Below are positions 23,994-32,666 of a stretch of 64,000 nt of DNA, one piece after another. Every line of letters begins with the position of its first letter. The stretch's first letter is position 1. The notes under the pieces were generated by a model. The model was given only the letters and a program-made list of their open reading frames with translations. It was not told the origin of the DNA and searched no databases. The stretch is from Paenarthrobacter aurescens (lineage in GTDB: Bacteria; Actinomycetota; Actinomycetes; Actinomycetales; Micrococcaceae). The stretch lies in NCBI RefSeq assembly GCF_041549525.1, contig NZ_CP157456.1:2542001-2606000 (forward strand), given 5' to 3'. The position numbers were made by a program, and so were the translations under genes.

Positions 23994-25842
23994 GGACGAG
24001 GCTCACTTTCCGGCTCATGGTGTAACGCTTGTCAATATCTTCGACGACTCCGGGTTCCTCCCAGCTGTCGCTGCGGTAGTGGGCCCCCAGAGACGCCCGC
24101 CGTTCCCGCGCAGCATGTACCAGCAACTGCGCCGCCAGCAACAAATTCGCATCCTCATGCTCCCGAATATCCGAAGAATCAGGCACATTCAGTGGAAGCA
24201 CGTCCTCTGCCCAGGCAGCCAACGCCACCCCGGCCTCACGAATCAGCACGCCATCACGCAACACACCGGCCTTCGCAGTCATCAACCGCCGCAAAGCCCC
24301 CCGCGAAAACACCCCCGCCTCCGCAAAAGAAACCTCGCGGGCCCCCGGCCCAGGCAAAGACTCAAACTCCCAGGCAACAGGAGCAGGCACCGGATCCAAC
24401 ACCAACGCCCAACCGCCCGGATTAGTCGACAAGTCCTCTTCCAGCGGCGCCAGAGGCCCCGACAGCGCCGTTGTCGCGTGAGGGCCCGAACCGGCCGCCG
24501 AGCTAGCGAGGCGATCGCCGGTACGAGGCGGGAGCGCAGGCGCCAAGGGGCCTGTGGCGCCGCGGTCACCGTAGAGGAACGCTTCAACGGCCCGCCGCCC
24601 GAACACGAGGCCTTCCAGGAGGGAGTTGCTCGCCAAGCGGTTGGCGCCTTGCACTCCGGTACAAGCCACTTCGCCGGCCGCCAGCAGCCCGGGAACAGAG
24701 GTGCGGCCGTAGAGGTCGGTCACTACCCCACCCATCCAGTAGTGGGCTGCCGGTGCCACGGGGACGAGCTCTGTTCTCCAGTCAACTCCGGCTTGGAGGG
24801 TGCGTTTGCTGAGGGTGGGGAAGCGCTTGGCCAGGAAGCCCCGGCCCCGCTGTTCTTCGATCACGGTGGCGTCGAGGAATACGTGGCCGTTGGGGTCCCC
24901 GAGTTTTGCCAGGTGCAGGGCGATGCTGCGGGAGACCACGTCCCTGGGTGCGAGTTCGGCATCCGGATGGTAGTCGGGCATGAAGCGGTGACCGGTGGCG
25001 TCTACCAGGATGGCGCCTTCGCCCCGCACCGCTTCGGAGATGAGCAGGGGGTCATTGTTGCCCTCGGCTTCGCGGGCTTCCTCAGGAAGCACCATGCAGG
25101 TGGGGTGGAATTGGAAGAACTCAAGGTCGGCGACGGCGGCACCCACACGCCATGCGAGCGCCAAGCCATCTGCTGTTGCCACAGCCGGATTGGTGGTTTG
25201 CGCGAAGAGTTGTCCAGCTCCGCCGGTGGCGAGCAGGACGGAGTCACCGTGGACACCGAGGTGGCGCCCTTCGTGAAGGAAATTGGCCCCCACCACGCGT
25301 CCACCCTGATCTCCGCCCAGGGAGAGCGAGGTTACTTGGGCGTGTCCAATCACCTGGATCTTTCCTGCGGCCTGGTAGTCCAGGACGGTCCTGATCAGCG
25401 CGGCCGCTACCCCGGCTCCTGTGGCATCGCCGCCGGTATGCAGGATGCGCGGAGCTGAGTGGGCTGCTTCAAGTCCCAGGGCGGGATCGCCGTCGTGGTC
25501 GAGGTCGAAGAGCACGCCGTAACGTTCCAGCCCGGCGATGTCCAGCCGCGCCTCGGTGCACAGCACCTGTACTGCTTCTTCGTTGCAGTGGCCGGCCCCG
25601 GCTTTGAGTGTGTCAGCGATGTGGGCTGCAACGGTGTCGCCGGGGGCGGGCTCGTCCAACACAGCGGAGATCCCGCCTTGGGCGTAGTAGGTGTTGCTGT
25701 CAGCGAGGGCACCTTTGGTCAACAGCACCACGTCAGCGCCGGCATCTGCGGCAAGCAGGGCCGAGTACAGCCCTGCGATGCCGCTTCCGACCACCACCAG
25801 CCGTTGGCGGGCAGTCCCGTCAGTTGGGCTCTCTGCTCTCAT
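23986..25842 (-). CDS. nadB: L-aspartate oxidase
   Basis: The 618-residue FAD enzyme oxidises L-aspartate to iminoaspartate for quinolinate synthesis by NadA. FAD motif RLVVVGSGIAGLYSALLAADAG is near the N-terminus, seen as VVGSGIAGL. TYYAQGGISAVL, HTGGDATGAGV, ATGGAGQLFAQTTNPAVATADG, FFQFHPTCM, SEAVRGEGAILVD and HYWMGGV with VACTGVQGANRLASNSLLEGLVFG are all family signatures. I chose ATG 25842; GTG 25878 is an in-frame alternative and neither has a strong ribosome site. At 600+ residues it is longer than E. coli NadB, through a C-terminal region (about residues 440-540) with unusual base composition. Confidence 0.95.
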   Translation of the reverse strand: MRAESPTDGTARQRLVVVGSGIAGLYSALLAADAGADVVLLTKGALADSNTYYAQGGISAVLDEPAPGDTVAAHIADTLKAGAGHCNEEAVQVLCTEARLDIAGLERYGVLFDLDHDGDPALGLEAAHSAPRILHTGGDATGAGVAAALIRTVLDYQAAGKIQVIGHAQVTSLSLGGDQGGRVVGANFLHEGRHLGVHGDSVLLATGGAGQLFAQTTNPAVATADGLALAWRVGAAVADLEFFQFHPTCMVLPEEAREAEGNNDPLLISEAVRGEGAILVDATGHRFMPDYHPDAELAPRDVVSRSIALHLAKLGDPNGHVFLDATVIEEQRGRGFLAKRFPTLSKRTLQAGVDWRTELVPVAPAAHYWMGGVVTDLYGRTSVPGLLAAGEVACTGVQGANRLASNSLLEGLVFGRRAVEAFLYGDRGATGPLAPALPPRTGDRLASSAAGSGPHATTALSGPLAPLEEDLSTNPGGWALVLDPVPAPVAWEFESLPGPGAREVSFAEAGVFSRGALRRLMTAKAGVLRDGVLIREAGVALAAWAEDVLPLNVPDSSDIREHEDANLLLAAQLLVHAARERRASLGAHYRSDSWEEPGVVEDIDKRYTMSRKVSLVHD

Positions 25843-25904
25843 GTGAGGCTCGATTCGACTAGTCCGGTGCTGTTGCACCCGATGAAGTGATGCTGGGTGG
25901 CTTG

Positions 25905-27212
25905 CTAGGCAGGCTTGGCTGCAAGCATGCGTTCCAGCGCAATTTTGGCGTTGTCCTGTACGGAGTCGTCAACGGTGATGCGGTTGACGATGCGTCCTTC
26001 CACGAGTTCTTCCAGGACCCAGGCGAGGTAGCCGGGGTGGATGCGGTACATGGTGGAGCACGGGCAAATGACGGGATCGAGGCAGAAGATGGTGTGCTGC
26101 GGATTCTCGGCGGCGAGCCGGTTCACCATGTTGATCTCGGTGCCGATGGCGAACGTGGTGGGTTCGGTGGCGGCGGCGATGGCCTTTTTGATGAAGTCGG
26201 TGGATCCTGCGGAGTCTGCGGCGTCCACTACTTCCATGGGGCATTCGGGGTGGACGATCACGTTGACGCCGGGGAAGTCTTGCCGGGCTTTTTCGATCTG
26301 GCCCACGTTGAAGCGCTTGTGAACTGAGCAGAAGCCGTGCCAGAGAATGACCCGGGATTCCTGCAGTGTTTGTTCGTCGTTGCCTCCGAGTTCCTTGCGC
26401 GGGTTCCACATGGGCATCTGCTCCAGCGGAACGCCCAGTGCCTTGGCGGTGTTACGGCCCAGGTGCTGGTCAGGGAAGAACAGGACCCGCTGGCCGCGCT
26501 CAAAAGCCCATTCCAGAACCACTTTGGCGTTGGAGGAGGTGCACACTATGCCGCCGTTGCGTCCGCAGAACGCTTTCAGTGCAGCTGAAGAGTTCATGTA
26601 GGTGACGGGGATGACCGGTACGCGTCCGGATGCGTCTGGCTCCGTGCCGAAGATTTCTTCGAGCTGCTCCCAGCATTCCTCCACTGAATCTTCATCTGCC
26701 ATGTCAGCCATGGAGCAACCGGCGGCGAGGTTGGGCAGGATGACGGCTTGTTCGGCAGTGGAGAGAATGTCCGCTGTCTCTGCCATGAAGTGCACGCCGC
26801 AGAAAATGATCGCTTCGGCGTCCGGCCTGGTCAATGCCGCGTTGGCAAGCTGGAAGGAGTCGCCTACAAAGTCTGCGTACTGGATGACTTCATCGCGTTG
26901 GTAGAAGTGGCCCAGAATGACGGCGCGGTCCCCGAGTGTTGCTTTGGCCGCCCGGATGCGGGCGTCCAGCTCGGCGTCGGTGGCTTTTTTGTACTCTTCG
27001 GGCAGCTGGCCTTGGCGGGGCGTAGCCTTGGGGGCAACGTCCTCGCTGGAGGCACCCGGACCATAGGCGGGCGCACCCGCAAGGGATTCTGCGAGGTCGT
27101 ATTCCCAGGGGCCCCTGGCCAGGGCAGGGCTGCACGTGGACCCTGCGCGTGAGAGGCCCTTTTCAGCCTCTTCGCGAGTGATCAGCTGGACGGCAGTGTT
27201 GACGCTGCTCAT
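25905..27212 (-). CDS. nadA: Quinolinate synthase
   Basis: The 435-residue product condenses iminoaspartate with dihydroxyacetone phosphate to quinolinate, using a [4Fe-4S] cluster with an open iron site. Motifs include ILGHFYQRDEVIQYADFVGDSFQLA, IIFCGVHFMAETADIL (Cys), LPNLAAGCSMADM, TYMNSSAALKAFCG, CTSSNAKVVLEWAFERG, FPDQHLGRNTA, WHGFCSVHKRF, HPECPMEVVDAADSAGST and CPCSTMYRIHP. An N-terminal extension of about 80 residues precedes the core, as in other actinobacterial NadA proteins. Its ATG overlaps the regulator stop (ATGA, 27209-27212). The gap to nadB is 62 bases. Confidence 0.97.
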   Translation of the reverse strand: MSSVNTAVQLITREEAEKGLSRAGSTCSPALARGPWEYDLAESLAGAPAYGPGASSEDVAPKATPRQGQLPEEYKKATDAELDARIRAAKATLGDRAVILGHFYQRDEVIQYADFVGDSFQLANAALTRPDAEAIIFCGVHFMAETADILSTAEQAVILPNLAAGCSMADMADEDSVEECWEQLEEIFGTEPDASGRVPVIPVTYMNSSAALKAFCGRNGGIVCTSSNAKVVLEWAFERGQRVLFFPDQHLGRNTAKALGVPLEQMPMWNPRKELGGNDEQTLQESRVILWHGFCSVHKRFNVGQIEKARQDFPGVNVIVHPECPMEVVDAADSAGSTDFIKKAIAAATEPTTFAIGTEINMVNRLAAENPQHTIFCLDPVICPCSTMYRIHPGYLAWVLEELVEGRIVNRITVDDSVQDNAKIALERMLAAKPA

Positions 27213-27919
27213 GGTGTACTCCTGTTATCTGGCCCGAGGCCGGGCGTGCCGGTGAAGCGGTAGAGGCGTGGGGGGCGGTGTTTTCCGCCTTGCAGGTATT
27301 CACCGGTTTCTTCGATTTCCGGTGTTGCCTTGATTTGCCTGCGGAAGTTTGCGGGATCAAGCTGGCGATCCAGCACGGCCTCGTAGACTTCGCGGACTTG
27401 GGCGAGCGTGAAGAACTCGCCCAGCAGGTGGTAGGCGATGGACCCGTAGGCCATCTTGTTGCGAAGCCGCCAGAGTGCGTATTCGACAATCGCGTTGTGG
27501 TCGAAGGCCAGTTCGCCGAGCCTGTCTGCCCGGAACCAGCGCACATTCTCGGATTCATCGGCAAGGGCGGCCTCGGTGGGCTGAACCAGGGCCCAGTACA
27601 CGATTGAGACGACCCTCTGGGTGGGTGACCGGTGAAGGCCACCGAAAGCGTACAGCTGCTCGAGGTATTGGGGTGCCAGCCCTGTGGTTTCGCGGAGGTT
27701 CCGTGAAGCGGCGTCCTGGAGGGATTCATCATGGGCCAGGGGCCCCCCGGGCAGTGCCCACATGTCCTTGTAGGGCTCACGGATCCGGCGGACCAGGGGC
27801 AGCCAGAGTGTGGGTCGCCCGGAGGTCTCGCTGGGGCGGAGCGCGAAAATCACCGTTGAAATAGCCAACGACGGCGGTGCGAGCCGCCGCTCGGCCACGT
27901 TGGCTGAGTTGGTGTTCAC
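27209..27919 (-). CDS. ndnR: NrtR-type Nudix-like transcriptional regulator of NAD synthesis
   Basis: The 236-residue product joins an N-terminal Nudix-like domain to a C-terminal winged helix. The Nudix box is degenerate: MWALPGGPLAHDESLQDAASRNLRETTGL keeps GG and RExxE-like spacing only partly (LRETTG), consistent with ligand sensing rather than hydrolysis. The C-terminal AQVREVYEAVLDRQLDPANFRRQI is the NrtR DNA-binding signature. In C. glutamicum the equivalent NdnR represses ndnR-nadA-nadC-nadS with NAD as co-repressor. I prefer GTG 27919, six bases after GAGGTG; GTG 27928 is in frame. A dyad lies at 27975-28001. Confidence 0.88.
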   Translation of the reverse strand: MNTNSANVAERRLAPPSLAISTVIFALRPSETSGRPTLWLPLVRRIREPYKDMWALPGGPLAHDESLQDAASRNLRETTGLAPQYLEQLYAFGGLHRSPTQRVVSIVYWALVQPTEAALADESENVRWFRADRLGELAFDHNAIVEYALWRLRNKMAYGSIAYHLLGEFFTLAQVREVYEAVLDRQLDPANFRRQIKATPEIEETGEYLQGGKHRPPRLYRFTGTPGLGPDNRSTP

Positions 27920-27974
27920 GGCGTTCACCTCGCTTCATCGCCGCCCGGAACCGTTCATCGTGATCCCGGAAATC

Positions 27975-28001
27975 TAGTTAAAGTCATCTTGACTAGAACT
28001 A
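27975..28001. promoter_or_regulatory. Candidate NdnR/NrtR operator upstream of the NAD operon
   Basis: TAGTTAAAGTCA (27975-27986) and TGACTAGAACTA (27990-28001) form an imperfect inverted repeat (10 of 12 positions complementary) with a 3-base spacer. It is about 55 bases upstream of the ndnR start. NrtR boxes are A/T-rich dyads of similar length in the promoter of the regulated operon, so NAD-dependent autorepression is likely. Confidence 0.65.
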
Positions 28002-28040
28002 ATGGTACGGCTCAACAGCCCCACGGCAAAATGCTTTACG

Positions 28041-28514
28041 TCACACTGACTTCGCGGCAGCCTCCATCAGCGGCAGCGTGCGGCCCTGGATGTGGCTGTT
28101 CAGCACGATCACCGATGAACACCGGACCACTGATTTGGTGGCAATCATGGCATCAAGGACACGCTGCATGTCCGGGTTGGACCGCGCTGCAATCCTGACC
28201 ATCAGATCCGAATTACCCGTGACCGTGTGGACCTCGATAATTTCCGGGATGGCACTCAAGCTTTCAATGATCGCGTCATGGCCGATCTCCTGGGTGATGG
28301 TGACGGAACAGAACGCCACCACAGGAAAGCCAAAATTGGCCGGATCAGGTTGGGGAACCCAGGACCCGATGACCCCGTTCTCGATCATGCGATCGATCCG
28401 GGACTGCACCGTGGCCCGGGCAACCCGGAGCACTCGGGAGGCCTCCAACACGGAAGATCGCGGCGAATCCGTGAAGAAACGTACAATTTTTGCATCAAGC
28501 GCATCGACCAGCAT
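28041..28514 (-). CDS. Lrp/AsnC-family transcriptional regulator
   Basis: The 157-residue product has an N-terminal helix-turn-helix (LDAKIVRFFTDSPRSSVLEASRVLRVARATVQSRIDRMIENGVI, recognition segment VARATVQSRIDR) and a C-terminal RAM domain for amino-acid binding (FCSVTITQEIGHDAIIESLSAIPEI, VHTVTGNSDLMVRIAARS). It is divergent from the APC permease gene at 28689 with a 174-base A/T-rich gap, so it probably regulates amino-acid uptake by that permease. I used ATG 28514, six bases after AGGAA; a TTG one codon upstream is less likely. Confidence 0.92.
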   Translation of the reverse strand: MLVDALDAKIVRFFTDSPRSSVLEASRVLRVARATVQSRIDRMIENGVIGSWVPQPDPANFGFPVVAFCSVTITQEIGHDAIIESLSAIPEIIEVHTVTGNSDLMVRIAARSNPDMQRVLDAMIATKSVVRCSSVIVLNSHIQGRTLPLMEAAAKSV

Positions 28515-28688
28515 CAAAGTTCCTGTCCCCGGGGATCCGTAGCCATCACATCGCTACAGCAAAAAGTGATGTATCTTACAAACTGCGAGAATTATTCCAC
28601 GGCTCTTGCTGCGTCGTCGACGCCCGCGTGCCACGTCCATAAGGCCAGCACGCCAAACCAGCATGTAATCCATAGAAGGTAGACACGT

Positions 28689-30074
28689 ATGACAACGAAG
28701 TCCATCGCGGCTCCTGCCCCCACGTCCGGCCTCGGCCATTCACTGAAGCCACGCCAGCTGACCATGATGGGCCTGGGCAGCGCGATCGGCGCAGGCCTGT
28801 TCCTGGGTTCGGGAGCAGGCGTTCAAGCCGCCGGCCCTGCAGTGCTCATCTCCTACCTCGTAGCCGGGACGCTGATCATCCTGGTCATGTGGGCCCTTGG
28901 CGAAATGGCGGCCGCCAACCCCAACAGCGGCGCGTTCTCCGTCTACGCCGAAAAAGCCATGGGCAAGACAGCCGGCGGAACCATTGGCTGGCTGTGGTGG
29001 CTGCAGTTGGTAGTGGTCATTGCCGCAGAAGCCATCGGCGCGGCCGGGCTGCTGTTTTCCATTTGGCCGGTCATCCCCGTGTGGGTCCTTGCACTGGTCT
29101 TCATGGTGGTATTCACCGGCATCAACCTGGTGGGCGTGCGCAACTTCGGCGAGTTTGAGTTCTGGTTCGCCATCCTCAAGGTCGCCGCGATCGTCATCTT
29201 CCTGCTCATCGGCGCCGCCTTGCTGTTCGGCTGGCTGCCCAACGTCCCCTCCCCCGGCTTCTCGGCATTCGGTGACTTTGCTCCGAACGGGATCGGCGGC
29301 ATTGCTGCCGCCTTGTTCGTGGTCATCTTTGCCTTCGGTGGAACAGAGATCGTCAGCGTTGCTGCCGCTGAAACCGAGAACCCCGCCCACAGCGTTGGCA
29401 AGGCCATCCGCACGGTGGTGTGGCGCATCCTGGTCTTCTACATCGGATCCGTTTTTGTGATCGCAGCGGTGCTCCCCGTGGGCTCGGAAGGACTGAAGTC
29501 CCCGTTTGCCGGCGTGCTGGACCTGGCAGGCATCCCCGGTGCCGGTGCCGCGATCACACTCGTAGCCGTGGTGGCCCTGCTCTCCGCCCTCAACGCCAAC
29601 CTGTACGGCGCCTCCCGCATGATCTTCTCCCTGTCCGAACGCGGCGAAGCTCCGCGCTTCCTGTCCCGCCTCAGTGCCTCGAAGGTCCCCGTGGCCGCCG
29701 TCGGTATTTCAGTTGCCTTCGGCTTTATTGCCACGGTCCTTGAACTCCTGTTCCCGGAAAAAATCCTGCCGGCATTGTTGAACCTGGTTGGTTCCACCTG
29801 CCTGGTGGTTTGGGGTACAGCGCTGGTTTCCCAGTTCATCCTTCGCCGCCGGGCTGACAGGGACGGCACCGAACTGCCATTGCGCATGAAGGGCTTCCCC
29901 TACCTCACCATCGTGGGGCTGATCTTGCTGGGCCTGATCCTGGTGGTGGGCTTCGCCAACCCGGAAAGCGCAGGGCAGCTCATTGGAACGTTCATCCTGA
30001 TCCTGGTCATTGCCGCCGGCTGCTTTATCAACGCCAGGTCCAAGGCCGCCAAACACGCCACTCCCGCAAAGTAA
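28689..30074 (+). CDS. Amino-acid permease (APC superfamily, AAT type)
   Basis: The 461-residue inner-membrane transporter has 12 predicted helices. The first segment LKPRQLTMMGLGSAIGAGLFLGSGAGVQAAGPAVLISY is the AAT signature (core GSAIGAGLFLGSG), and FAFGGTEIVSVAAAETENPAHSVGKAIRTVVWRI (core GGTEIVSVAAAE) is the conserved TM6-TM7 loop. It resembles GABA, proline or aromatic amino-acid permeases that work with protons; the exact substrate is not evident. It is probably controlled by the divergent Lrp-type gene. A strong terminator follows at 30095. Confidence 0.92.
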   Translation: MTTKSIAAPAPTSGLGHSLKPRQLTMMGLGSAIGAGLFLGSGAGVQAAGPAVLISYLVAGTLIILVMWALGEMAAANPNSGAFSVYAEKAMGKTAGGTIGWLWWLQLVVVIAAEAIGAAGLLFSIWPVIPVWVLALVFMVVFTGINLVGVRNFGEFEFWFAILKVAAIVIFLLIGAALLFGWLPNVPSPGFSAFGDFAPNGIGGIAAALFVVIFAFGGTEIVSVAAAETENPAHSVGKAIRTVVWRILVFYIGSVFVIAAVLPVGSEGLKSPFAGVLDLAGIPGAGAAITLVAVVALLSALNANLYGASRMIFSLSERGEAPRFLSRLSASKVPVAAVGISVAFGFIATVLELLFPEKILPALLNLVGSTCLVVWGTALVSQFILRRRADRDGTELPLRMKGFPYLTIVGLILLGLILVVGFANPESAGQLIGTFILILVIAAGCFINARSKAAKHATPAK

Positions 30075-30094
30075 CCGCCTGCTAATTACCTTCC

Positions 30095-30137
30095 AGAAGC
30101 CCTGCACAGTTTGTACTGTGCAGGGCTTCTTCTTTTG
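30095..30137 (+). terminator. Terminator of the APC permease gene
   Basis: A perfect 16-bp stem (30095-30110 AGAAGCCCTGCACAGT with 30115-30130) has the loop TTGT and is followed by TCTTTT. It separates the permease from the dehydrogenase operon. Confidence 0.9.
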
Positions 30138-30212
30138 CCCAAATTGTACAAAGTGTTCCGTTTGAACTGAGCTGATTGCGCACAGGCCATTACGGTGACT
30201 AGGGTCACAGGC

Positions 30213-31265
30213 ATGACTACCAATCCTGTGCCGGCCGTCGTCGAGGATGACGCGGCCCCGCTCACCCACCCTCAACTTCGTGAGCTGTACAACCTCATGG
30301 CTGCCGTTCGTCACCTGGACACCTCAGCCGTGGCCTGGCAGCGCCAGGGAATCATCCCTGGATACGCCCCAGAGCTCGGCCAGGAGGCTGCTCAGGTAGG
30401 CAGCGGCTACGCCGTGGACCGGACCCGCGACTTCGTTTTTCCCACCTACCGCGAAATGGGCGTAGCCCGGGCCATGGGCCTGGACATGGTGGGCTACATG
30501 TCCACCCACAAGGCAACCTGGCACGGCGGAATGTACAACCCCCTGGAGTCCCGGTTTGCCCCCATCCAGGCCGTGGTGGCGGGTTCGGTCCTGCATGCTG
30601 TGGGCTGGGCCCACGGCCAAACGCTTGCCGGCCACGCGGCGGGCGAGATGGGCGTAGCCATGACCTACTTCGGCGACGGTGCATCCTCCCAAGGCGACGT
30701 CCACGAAGCCATGAACTTCGCCGCCGTCATGAAGTCCCCCGTGGTCTTCTTCATCCAGAACAACGGCTGGGCAATCTCGGTCCCCACAGAACGCCAGGTA
30801 GCGGGCGGCTCCGTGGCGGCCCGCGCTGCCGGTTATGGAATTCCCTCCTTGCAGGTGGACGGCAATGACGTGGTAGCCGTCTACGAAGCCACCCGTTCCG
30901 CTTTCGCCCACTGCCGCGCAGGTAACGGTCCAGTGGTGATCGAAGCCATGACGTACCGCCGCGGCCCGCACTCCACTGCCGACGATCCCGGCCGTTACCG
31001 CACGCTGGAGGAGGAACGCCTTGATGCCGGTGAAGATCCTTTGACGCGATTCAGGCAGCGGCTCCTCGAAGAAGGCGTGGCCGACGAAGCATTCTTCGCA
31101 GAGGCACAGCGTTTGGCGGAAGAGGAAGAAGAAGCCGTCCGCGCAGGCATAGCGGACCTCGGCCCCCGGCCCGGCTCCGAGATGTTCAGCCTCGTCTTCC
31201 AGGAACCAACGCCCGCCCTTCAATCCCAGGCCACAGCGTGGCGCGAGGAGTCCGAACATGTCTGA
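30213..31265 (+). CDS. 2-oxoacid (pyruvate/branched-chain/acetoin-type) dehydrogenase E1 alpha subunit
   Basis: The 350-residue ThDP enzyme subunit pairs with E1 beta to decarboxylate a 2-oxo acid, or cleave acetoin, and load the acyl group onto a lipoyl domain. The ThDP/Mg motif runs from GDGASSQGDVHEAMNF to QNNGWAISVP (GDG...NN). RGPHSTADDP in the phosphorylation-loop region and HGGMYN are typical of BkdA/PdhA/AcoA. ATG 30213 is chosen although its ribosome site is weak; GTG 30195 is in frame. The inverted repeat GTGAC-TAGG-GTCAC (30195-30208) lies just upstream. The gene overlaps the E1 beta start by 8 bases. Confidence 0.93.
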   Translation: MTTNPVPAVVEDDAAPLTHPQLRELYNLMAAVRHLDTSAVAWQRQGIIPGYAPELGQEAAQVGSGYAVDRTRDFVFPTYREMGVARAMGLDMVGYMSTHKATWHGGMYNPLESRFAPIQAVVAGSVLHAVGWAHGQTLAGHAAGEMGVAMTYFGDGASSQGDVHEAMNFAAVMKSPVVFFIQNNGWAISVPTERQVAGGSVAARAAGYGIPSLQVDGNDVVAVYEATRSAFAHCRAGNGPVVIEAMTYRRGPHSTADDPGRYRTLEEERLDAGEDPLTRFRQRLLEEGVADEAFFAEAQRLAEEEEEAVRAGIADLGPRPGSEMFSLVFQEPTPALQSQATAWREESEHV

Positions 31266-32343
31266 GACCATTACCCAAGCGCGCCGGGAAGAGAACAACC
31301 CGGCCACAGCTGCCCCCGGCGTCCAGCAGATGTCCATGCAACAGGCCCTCAACCGGGCACTGGATGAAATTCTGGCCGAGGACCCTAAAACGGTGATCTT
31401 CGGCGAGGACTGTGGACGATTGGGTGGAGTCTTTCGCATTACCGACGGCCTGCAGGCCAAGCACGGCGAGCAACGGGTTTTTGACACCCCCTTGGCCGAA
31501 TCCGGCATCCTCGGCATGTCAGTGGGCCTGGCCATGGCAGGATTCCATCCCATCCCCGAGGTCCAGTTCGATGGTTTCGCTTATCCGGCCATCAACCAGA
31601 TCGTCTGCCAGATTGCCCGCATGAATTACCGCAGCCGCGGCACGCTGCCCATGCCCATCACCCTGCGCGTGCCCAGCTTCGGCGGCATCCGGGCACCGGA
31701 ACACCACGGCGAAAGCCTTGAAGCACTCTTCGCCCACGTCCCGGGGCTCAAAGTGGTTTCTCCCTCCACGCCGCACGATGCCTATCATCTGCTGAAGTAC
31801 GCTGCCACCCGGCCGGACCCGGTGATTTTCATGGAACCGAAGTCCCGCTACTGGCAAAAGGGGCCGGTGGATGTCACCAACGCCCTTCCAGGCACAGCAG
31901 TGCACGACGCCGATGCGGACAACGGCGGCAGCCTCACCGGCGCCCGTGTGGCCAGGGAAGGACGGCACATCACCCTCGTGGCGTGGGGCGCTATGGTTGC
32001 CCGCTGCCTGCAGGTTGCTGACTTGGCAGCTGAGGACGGCATCGACGTCGAGGTCCTGGACCTGCGCTGGCTGAAACCGATTGATGCTGCAGCTTTGGCG
32101 AGGTCCGTGGGAAAGACGCGGCGCGCCGTCGTCGTTCATGAAGCGCCGCTGACCTCCGGACTGGGTGCCGAGGTGGCCCAACTCATCACGCAGAGTTGTT
32201 TCTCGACGCTCAAGGCTCCAGTGGAGCGTGTCACCGGTTTTGACGTCCCTTATCCTTCCGGCGACCTGGAAGACGAATACATCCCCAACATTGATCGCAT
32301 CCTCTTTGGGATCCAACGCGTACTGGAGTACCGCCGTGGCTGA
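31258..32343 (+). CDS. 2-oxoacid dehydrogenase E1 beta subunit
   Basis: The 361-residue subunit has the transketolase-like pyrimidine-binding domain followed by the transketolase C-terminal domain. MSMQQALNRALDEILAEDPKTVIFGEDCGRLGGVFRITDGLQAKHGEQRVFDTPLAE is read here by its cores FGEDCGRLGGVF and VFDTPLAESGI. LRVPSFGGIRAPEHHGESLEALFAHVPGLKVV and EYIPNIDRIL are also conserved in E1 beta. The start overlaps the E1 alpha stop, and the end overlaps the lipoyl protein start by 8 bases, so the three proteins are co-translated in order. The N-terminal 20 residues are an Ala-rich extension. Confidence 0.94.
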   Translation: MSETITQARREENNPATAAPGVQQMSMQQALNRALDEILAEDPKTVIFGEDCGRLGGVFRITDGLQAKHGEQRVFDTPLAESGILGMSVGLAMAGFHPIPEVQFDGFAYPAINQIVCQIARMNYRSRGTLPMPITLRVPSFGGIRAPEHHGESLEALFAHVPGLKVVSPSTPHDAYHLLKYAATRPDPVIFMEPKSRYWQKGPVDVTNALPGTAVHDADADNGGSLTGARVAREGRHITLVAWGAMVARCLQVADLAAEDGIDVEVLDLRWLKPIDAAALARSVGKTRRAVVVHEAPLTSGLGAEVAQLITQSCFSTLKAPVERVTGFDVPYPSGDLEDEYIPNIDRILFGIQRVLEYRRG

Positions 32344-32665
32344 AATTTCCTTCCCGCTTCCTGATCTCGGCGAGGGCCTCATTGAAGCAACCGTGCTGGA
32401 GTGGCTGGTGGAGCCCGGCCAGCAAGTGGAACGCAACCAGCCGATTGTGGAGCTCGAAACCACCAAATCAGCGCTCGAATTGCCCAGCCCCCAGGCGGGT
32501 AAAGTGGTGCGTATTCACGGAGCGCCCGGCGACACGATCAACGTTGGCGAGCCGCTGATTGTGTTCGAGGTCCCGGATGACACCGCCGGGATCGTGGGCA
32601 CTGTTCCGAAGGACGAAGCACCCAAGCGCCGGGTCCGCCTGAGCGCCGTACTCGATGAGGACTGA
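32336..32665 (+). CDS. Stand-alone lipoyl-domain protein in E2 position
   Basis: The 109-residue product consists of one lipoyl domain: AEISFPLPDLGEGLIEATVLEWLV, then QPIVELETTKSALELPSPQAG with lipoylated Lys44, then VVRIHGAPGDTINVGEPLIVFE. There is no peripheral-subunit-binding domain and no catalytic acyltransferase domain, whereas a normal E2 is 400-550 residues. GTG 32336 overlaps the end of E1 beta by 8 bases. Two bases after its stop begins an alpha/beta hydrolase gene. In Pseudomonas-type acetoin dehydrogenase, E2 (AcoC) is a fusion of exactly a lipoyl domain and an alpha/beta hydrolase, so this may be the unfused form. Confidence 0.9.
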   Translation: MAEISFPLPDLGEGLIEATVLEWLVEPGQQVERNQPIVELETTKSALELPSPQAGKVVRIHGAPGDTINVGEPLIVFEVPDDTAGIVGTVPKDEAPKRRVRLSAVLDED

Positions 32666-32666
32666 C

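Noticed and set aside
23578..25458. 626-residue open frame on the plus strand opposite nadB/nadC
   Set aside because: It is antisense to two well-supported NAD genes, its translation is Arg/Ser/Pro-rich without any family motif, and such shadow frames are expected in high-G+C DNA.
30324..31553. 409-residue minus-strand frame opposite the E1 alpha/beta genes
   Set aside because: It runs antisense to strongly conserved dehydrogenase genes and shows no recognisable domain.
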